Source: DATARH01 sp035550515
Lineage (GTDB): Bacteria > Pseudomonadota > Alphaproteobacteria > ATCC43930 > CGMCC-115725
Direction of reading: 5' to 3'
Assembly: GCA_035550515.1 (NCBI GenBank)
Contig: DASZOZ010000103.1
Coordinates: 6,688-70,687, forward strand
DNA length: 64,000 bases
Both the position numbers and the translations under genes were made by a program. Positions 58,673-64,000 of this stretch are shown here, one piece after another. Positions within the stretch are counted from its first letter, which is position 1. The number at the start of each line of letters is the position of its first letter. The notes under the pieces were generated by a model. It was not told the origin of the DNA. It searched no databases and was given only the letters and a program-made list of their open reading frames with translations.

Positions 58673-60004
58673 TCAAGCGTAGATCTTCAGCAGCTCGCCG
58701 TGCGCCCATTTGACCGCTTCCTCGGGCGGGGTTCCCTGGACGGCCTTGGCGTACATGTCGACGATGATGAATTTGCTGACGACCTCGGCCGAGGCGCGGC
58801 CGGAGGGGCCGGCATAGCCGCAGAAACGGCCGCTTTCCGCCGCGGTGCGGAACGGCGCCATCACCGGGTCGACCTTCCACACCGGGTCGCCCTCCCACAC
58901 CTTGGTGCAGCCGACCGAGAAGCCTTGCTGCGAGGTGAACCACTGCTCATAGACTTCCTTCGAGTGGAACCACTTGAGGAAGTCCTTCGCCTTTTTCTTG
59001 TCCTGCACGTAGGTCGGGATCAGGTTGGAGAACGGCACGTGATAGCTGAACTGTCCCGCCGGCCCGGCCGGCAGCGGCGCGTGGAAGCAGTCGTCCTTGA
59101 TCGGCTTGCCGGTCTCGGTCATGTAGGTGTCGGCCTTGGTGCGCGACAGCAGATAGATCGAGGCGCCGTTGCTGGTCGAGCTGATCGAGTTCGACAGATA
59201 GGCGCGGTTGTTGCCGGCGTCGTCCCACGACATCCCGCCTTCATCAAAGGCGTCCTTCCACATGCCGGCCGCGAACTTGACCGATTCGATCGTCTCCTTG
59301 CTGTTGAGGGCGACCGTCTTGCCGTCGGCCTCGACTTCCTTGCCGCCCCATGACCAGAGATAGGGGTACCAGCCGGCCGGTCCGTCGCCGAAGGCGTGCG
59401 CCAGGGTCTGGCCGAAGGGGCGGCCCTTCGCCTTCATCTTCTTGCCGACCGCGCGGTACTCTTCCCAGGTCTTGGGGAATTTGTCGGGGGTGACGCCTTC
59501 CTCGGCGAACCAGGAGGTGCGGTTGACGAGCAGCACGCCAAGGATCGTGTAGGGCATCGCGATCCAGCGCGTGCCGATGCTGGCGACATCCTTCGCGGTC
59601 TCGAAATAGCCGCCCTCGGCCTTGCCGCGGGCGTCGGCGAGATCGCTGACATCGACCAGGCTGTCGGCATAGAGCTGCGCCCAGTTGTTGACCGCCATCA
59701 GGATGTCGGGGCCGCTCTTCGACTGGATGGCGGAGGTGATGCGCGCCTGCACGCCGTCGCCGTTGATGGTCTCGACCTCGAGGCTGATGCCGAGCGCCTT
59801 CTGGCATTCGTCCTTGATCTTGCCCTTGAGCAGCGCGTCCGAAGCGGGCACGAAATCGACGAATTTCAGCCAGTGCAGCGTCGTGCCCTGGGCAAAGGCG
59901 GGCGCCTGCCCGCTCGCCAGCACGCCGGCAAGGCCGCCGCCGGCGGCGGCAACCGCACCGGCCCCGGAAAGCTTCAGCAACTGGCGCCGACTGACCTGCG
60001 GCAT
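58673..60004 (-). CDS. Tat-exported sugar-type ABC binding protein, copy 2
   Basis: A 443-residue extracellular solute-binding protein of the SBP_bac_1 class. The N-terminus SRRQLLKLSGAGAVAAAGGG is a twin-arginine-like signal. Mature motifs include KSGPDILMAVNNWAQLYADS and MGQ-like GRKMKAKGRPFGQTLAHAFGD. It has the same length as the protein at 60095-61426 and many blocks in common (WYPYLWSWGGKEVEADGKT, then KTVALNSKETIESVKFA), so the pair arose by duplication. It is the last gene of the operon. The ligand could be an oligosaccharide or polyol. Confidence 0.92.
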   Translation of the reverse strand: MPQVSRRQLLKLSGAGAVAAAGGGLAGVLASGQAPAFAQGTTLHWLKFVDFVPASDALLKGKIKDECQKALGISLEVETINGDGVQARITSAIQSKSGPDILMAVNNWAQLYADSLVDVSDLADARGKAEGGYFETAKDVASIGTRWIAMPYTILGVLLVNRTSWFAEEGVTPDKFPKTWEEYRAVGKKMKAKGRPFGQTLAHAFGDGPAGWYPYLWSWGGKEVEADGKTVALNSKETIESVKFAAGMWKDAFDEGGMSWDDAGNNRAYLSNSISSTSNGASIYLLSRTKADTYMTETGKPIKDDCFHAPLPAGPAGQFSYHVPFSNLIPTYVQDKKKAKDFLKWFHSKEVYEQWFTSQQGFSVGCTKVWEGDPVWKVDPVMAPFRTAAESGRFCGYAGPSGRASAEVVSKFIIVDMYAKAVQGTPPEEAVKWAHGELLKIYA

Positions 60005-60035
60005 CGTGATCCTCCCCTGTTCGCGTCGTTATGCA

Positions 60036-60054
60036 GAGCCGGCGCGGCCGGCTC
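60036..60054. promoter_or_regulatory. Hairpin between the two binding-protein genes
   Basis: GAGCCGGC and GCCGGCTC form a perfect 8-base stem with a 3-base loop. It lies in the 90-base gap between the two paralogous binding-protein genes. No T-run follows on the minus strand, so it is more likely a messenger-stabilising hairpin, or a partial stop, than a true terminator. Confidence 0.5.
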
Positions 60055-60094
60055 CGCTGTTCGATTTCGGCCGAGCGTCAACCTTTGGCAGGCG

Positions 60095-61426
60095 TCAGCC
60101 GACGTAGACCTTGGTGATTTCATCGGTCGCCCATTTGACCGAATCCTCGGGCTTCATGCCTTGGATCGCCTTGGCGTACATGTCGACGATGATGTACTTG
60201 GTGCGCACCTCGGCGGCCTTCTGGTTGGGCGGCCCGGCATAGCCGACCATGCGGCCGGTCTTGGGGATTTCCTTGAACGGCGCGAGGACCGGGTCGACGG
60301 TCCACACGGGGTCGTCCTCCCAGAACTTGGTGGCGCCGGCGGTATAGCCCTGCTGGGTCTTGAACCAACCCTCGAACACCGGCTTCGAGTGCGCCCAGGC
60401 GATGAATTTCTTCGCCGCGTCCTGGTTCTTCGAATATTTCATCAGCATGTTGGTGAACGGCCCGGGCTCGTTGAAATGGCCGCCGGCGCCGCCGGGAATG
60501 CCGGCATGGGCGATGTCCTTGAACATCGGCTGGCCCTTTTCGTCGAGATAGGTATCCGGCTTTTTCTTGGCCTCGATATAGATCGAGGCGCCGTTATTGG
60601 TGGCGGCAATGCTGCCCGAGAGAAACGCGCGGTTGTTGCTGGTGTCGTCCCAGGCGAGCCCGCCCTCGTCCATCGTCTCCTTCCACAGCGCCACGGCGAA
60701 TTTGACCGATTCCAGCGTCTCCTTGCTGTTGAGGGCGATGGTCTTGCCGTCGGCCTCGACCTCCTTGCCGCCCCACGACCAGAGATAGGGGTACCACCAG
60801 CCCGGCGCGTCGCCAAAGGTGTGACCGGCGGTCTGCCCATAGGGGTGGCCGGCCTTTTTCAGCTTCTGGCCGACGCTGCGGTAGGTGTCCCAGTCCTTGG
60901 GAAAGCCGTCGGGCGAGCCCGCCTCGGCGAGCCACGACTTGCGGTAGGCGACCAGGCCGCCGCCGACGCAGTACGGCACGCCGACCCATTTGCCGCCGAT
61001 CGTGCCGACGGTCTTGCAGACCTCGTAAAAGCCGCCTTGATCCTGCCCGATCTTATCGGCGAGGTCGCTGACATCGACGGCGCTTTGGCCGTAGAGCTGC
61101 GGCCAGTTCTGCAGCAGATAGAAGATGTCGGGGCCGGAACCGGACTGGATCGCCGACGTGGCGCGCGCCTGGATGTCGTTGGCGTTGATCGTCTCGACCG
61201 TCAGCTTGATCCCGAGATCCTTTTGGCATTGCTCGGTGTAGGGGCCTTTGAGATAGGCGTCCGACGCCGGCACGAAATCGGACCAGCGTACCCAGTGCAC
61301 CGTCATCGCCTGGCCGTAGGCCGGCGCCCGGCCGCTCGCCAGAATACCGGCCATGCCCCCCGTCGCGGCCGCCGCCGCGCCCGCCCCCGAGAGCTGCAGC
61401 AGCCGGCGTCGATGAATTTGCGTCAT
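60095..61426 (-). CDS. Tat-exported sugar-type ABC binding protein, copy 1
   Basis: A 443-residue solute-binding protein. HRRRLLQLSGAGAAAAATGG is the Tat-like leader, followed by AYGQAM as the probable cleavage region. Mature segments AIQSGSGPDIFYLLQNWPQL and GWWYPYLWSWGGKEVEADGK parallel those of the next gene, but the binding-site neighbourhoods differ (for instance NNGASIYIEAKKKPDTY versus NGASIYLLSRTKADTY). Both proteins therefore probably serve the same permease with different ligands. It follows the ATPase gene by 63 bases. Confidence 0.92.
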   Translation of the reverse strand: MTQIHRRRLLQLSGAGAAAAATGGMAGILASGRAPAYGQAMTVHWVRWSDFVPASDAYLKGPYTEQCQKDLGIKLTVETINANDIQARATSAIQSGSGPDIFYLLQNWPQLYGQSAVDVSDLADKIGQDQGGFYEVCKTVGTIGGKWVGVPYCVGGGLVAYRKSWLAEAGSPDGFPKDWDTYRSVGQKLKKAGHPYGQTAGHTFGDAPGWWYPYLWSWGGKEVEADGKTIALNSKETLESVKFAVALWKETMDEGGLAWDDTSNNRAFLSGSIAATNNGASIYIEAKKKPDTYLDEKGQPMFKDIAHAGIPGGAGGHFNEPGPFTNMLMKYSKNQDAAKKFIAWAHSKPVFEGWFKTQQGYTAGATKFWEDDPVWTVDPVLAPFKEIPKTGRMVGYAGPPNQKAAEVRTKYIIVDMYAKAIQGMKPEDSVKWATDEITKVYVG

Positions 61427-61489
61427 GAGTCTCCTCCCAAGAATGCCGGGCGGCGAAGACAGCCCGGAAACGCCGATGACGAGGCTGGC

Positions 61490-62581
<1,092 letters not shown>

Positions 62582-62585
62582 GGGC

Positions 62586-63437
62586 TTATCCTTTCACCGA
62601 CCCGGTAATGCCCGAGACGTAATACTCGACAAAGAAGGAGTAGACGAACGCCACCGGGATCGACCCCAGCAGCGCCCCCGCCATCAGCTCGCCCCAGAAG
62701 AACACGTCGCCGCGCACCAGCTCGGAGGTGACGCCGACTGGCACGGTCTTCTGCTCGGGCGAGGACAGGAACACCAGCGCGTAGAGGAATTCGTTCCACG
62801 ACAGCGTGAAGGCGAAGATGCCGGCCGACAGGATGCCGGGGATCGCCACCGGGAAGATGATGTAGAACATCGCCTTCCAGCGCGGCGCGCCGTCGATCCG
62901 GGCGCATTCCTCGAGCTCCTTGGGGATCGACTTGAAATAGCCCATCAGGAGCCAGGTGCAGAACGGGATCAGGAAGGTCGGGTAAGTCAGGATCAGCGCC
63001 CAGGGCGAGTCGCCGAGCTTGAAATTGCGGATGATGTCGCTCAGCGGGATGAACAGCAGCGTCTGCGGCACCAGGTAGGTGATGAAGATCCCCGTGCCGA
63101 TCAGCCCGGCGCCGGGAAACTTGAGGCGCGACAGGGCATAGCCGGCGAGCAGCCCGCAAAACAGCGAGATCGCGGTCGCCGCCAGCGAGATGATCATCGT
63201 GTTCAGCATCCAGGTGGTGAACAGCGTCGTCGTCAGCAGGTCGCGGACGTGGTCGAGCGTCGGATGCGTCGTCCAGAACGGCGCGTAATTCGGCGCCTGC
63301 CACGGCCGGTACAGCTCGCGGTCGGGCCGCACCGTGGTGACGACCATCCAGTAGAACGGGAACAGCAGCGCGACGACGAACCCGGTCACCGGGACATAGA
63401 AGAAGACCCAGCGCCGCCAGGGCGCACCTTCGATCAT
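62586..63437 (-). CDS. Sugar ABC transporter permease (MalG/UgpE-like)
   Basis: A 283-residue inner-membrane permease with six hydrophobic segments. The cytoplasmic EAA loop ELEECARIDGAPRWKAMFYI (near 195) and the ending YYVSGITGSVKG mark it as the MalG-type subunit. Its start lies two bases from the stop of the partner permease gene. Reading further upstream overlaps that gene and is rejected. It forms the channel with the following MalF-type protein. Confidence 0.93.
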   Translation of the reverse strand: MIEGAPWRRWVFFYVPVTGFVVALLFPFYWMVVTTVRPDRELYRPWQAPNYAPFWTTHPTLDHVRDLLTTTLFTTWMLNTMIISLAATAISLFCGLLAGYALSRLKFPGAGLIGTGIFITYLVPQTLLFIPLSDIIRNFKLGDSPWALILTYPTFLIPFCTWLLMGYFKSIPKELEECARIDGAPRWKAMFYIIFPVAIPGILSAGIFAFTLSWNEFLYALVFLSSPEQKTVPVGVTSELVRGDVFFWGELMAGALLGSIPVAFVYSFFVEYYVSGITGSVKG

Positions 63438-63439
63438 GG

Positions 63440-64000
63440 CTAAAGGGTCTCCGCCTTGCGAATGTAGACAAGCTGCACGATCACCACGAGCAGCAGGATC
63501 GGGAAGATCGCCAGCGAGATCGCCGCGCCCTGGCTCAGCAGCCCGGTGCCGATGCCGAGCTGATAGGCGTAGGTCGCAAAGAGCTGCGTCGCGTTGGCCG
63601 GCCCGCCGCCGGTCAGCACGTAGACCAGCTGGAAGTCGGCAAAGGTCTGGATCACCGAGAACAGCACGATCACCAGCGTCACCGGCAGCAGCAGCGGCCA
63701 GGTCACGTGGCGGAAGCGCTGCCAGGCGCGGGCGCCGTCGATCGCCGCCGCCTCGTGCAGCTCGGGGCTGATCGTCTGCAGGCCGGCGAGCAGGCTGATC
63801 GCGTAGAACGGCACGCCGCGCCAGACATTGACGATGATCACCGAGACCATCGCCAGGGTCGGATCGCCCAGCCAGTTGATGCGCGTATGGATGATCCCGG
63901 CATGGAACAGCAGCCAGTTGAGGACGCTGAAGGTCGGGTCGAACATCCACTTCCAGGCAAAGGTCGACAGCACGGTCGGGATGATGAACGGCAGCAGGAT
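63440..64000 (-). CDS. Sugar ABC transporter permease (MalF/UgpA-like), N-terminus outside the window
   Basis: The C-terminal 186 residues of a permease. The frame stays open to the window edge (ILLPFIIPTVLSTFAWKWMF), and the GTG at 63973 is internal. The EAA loop ELHEAAAIDGARAWQRFRHV and the final LLVVIVQLVYIRKAETL, with no further domains, are typical of the MalF-type partner. It is upstream of the MalG-type permease in transcription and starts the visible part of the operon. Confidence 0.92.
   Translation of the reverse strand: MLLPFIIPTVLSTFAWKWMFDPTFSVLNWLLFHAGIIHTRINWLGDPTLAMVSVIIVNVWRGVPFYAISLLAGLQTISPELHEAAAIDGARAWQRFRHVTWPLLLPVTLVIVLFSVIQTFADFQLVYVLTGGGPANATQLFATYAYQLGIGTGLLSQGAAISLAIFPILLLVVIVQLVYIRKAETL

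Overview
The window is high-GC DNA (most third codon positions are G or C), densely packed with genes on both strands, from a free-living alphaproteobacterium. Supporting marks are the ileS-lspA-DUF3035 lipoprotein run, DUF1194 and DUF455 proteins, an Irr-box-like iron element before a peroxiredoxin, many catabolic oxidoreductases, and several dispersed palindromic repeat families of the kind common in rhizobial and rhodospirillal soil bacteria. The genus cannot be fixed from the sequence. I see no tRNA, rRNA, CRISPR, transposase or phage gene, and no gene-free stretch over 300 bases except the AsmA-like leader at 21750-22153, which is in-frame coding sequence without a start codon.

Layout. 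1-3837: a branched-chain amino acid/amide-type ABC importer (livF end, binding protein, livH, livM). 3846-5957: two tandem Rieske oxygenases on the minus strand. 6062-7582: ribF, then an RHH antitoxin and a ParE-type toxin carrying a frameshift. 7740-13569: ileS, lspA, a DUF3035 lipoprotein and a fused class II aldolase/short-chain dehydrogenase. 13574-21749 (minus): hydrolase, DUF169 protein, membrane adenylate cyclase, DUF455 ferritin-like protein, Bcp peroxiredoxin and glnE. 22154-25647: a large AsmA-like envelope protein and a Prx5-type peroxiredoxin with the Irr-like box.

25667-58522 is an accessory catabolic region of short, often overlapping units: old yellow enzyme, CocE-type hydrolase, 3-hydroxyisobutyrate dehydrogenase relative, an exported TIM-barrel amidohydrolase, dienelactone hydrolase, TauD, PhyH and LLM enzymes, a ThDP enzyme, two MetE-like zinc methyltransferase relatives, a double-length CaiB/BaiF CoA-transferase with a GlcG-like protein, an atypical crotonase, a FUSC/HlyD export pair, and a tightly coupled flavin monooxygenase + two-subunit molybdenum hydroxylase operon reminiscent of nicotinate catabolism. 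A mazEF module with a palindromic operator is embedded here. A PAS/Cache sensor histidine kinase ends the region. 58673-64000 (minus) is a sugar-type ABC importer with two paralogous Tat-exported binding proteins, one ATPase and two permeases, the last cut by the window edge.

The genes suggest an oligotrophic soil or water heterotroph importing peptides, amides and sugars and breaking down aromatic, N-heteroaromatic and CoA-linked substrates. I found no single unmistakably new system. The best leads are the coupled flavin/molybdenum hydroxylase operon, the catabolic MetE-like paralogues, the fused CoA-transferase, the crotonase lacking both usual glutamates, the start-less AsmA-like gene, the frameshifted toxin, and the regulatory and repeat elements.
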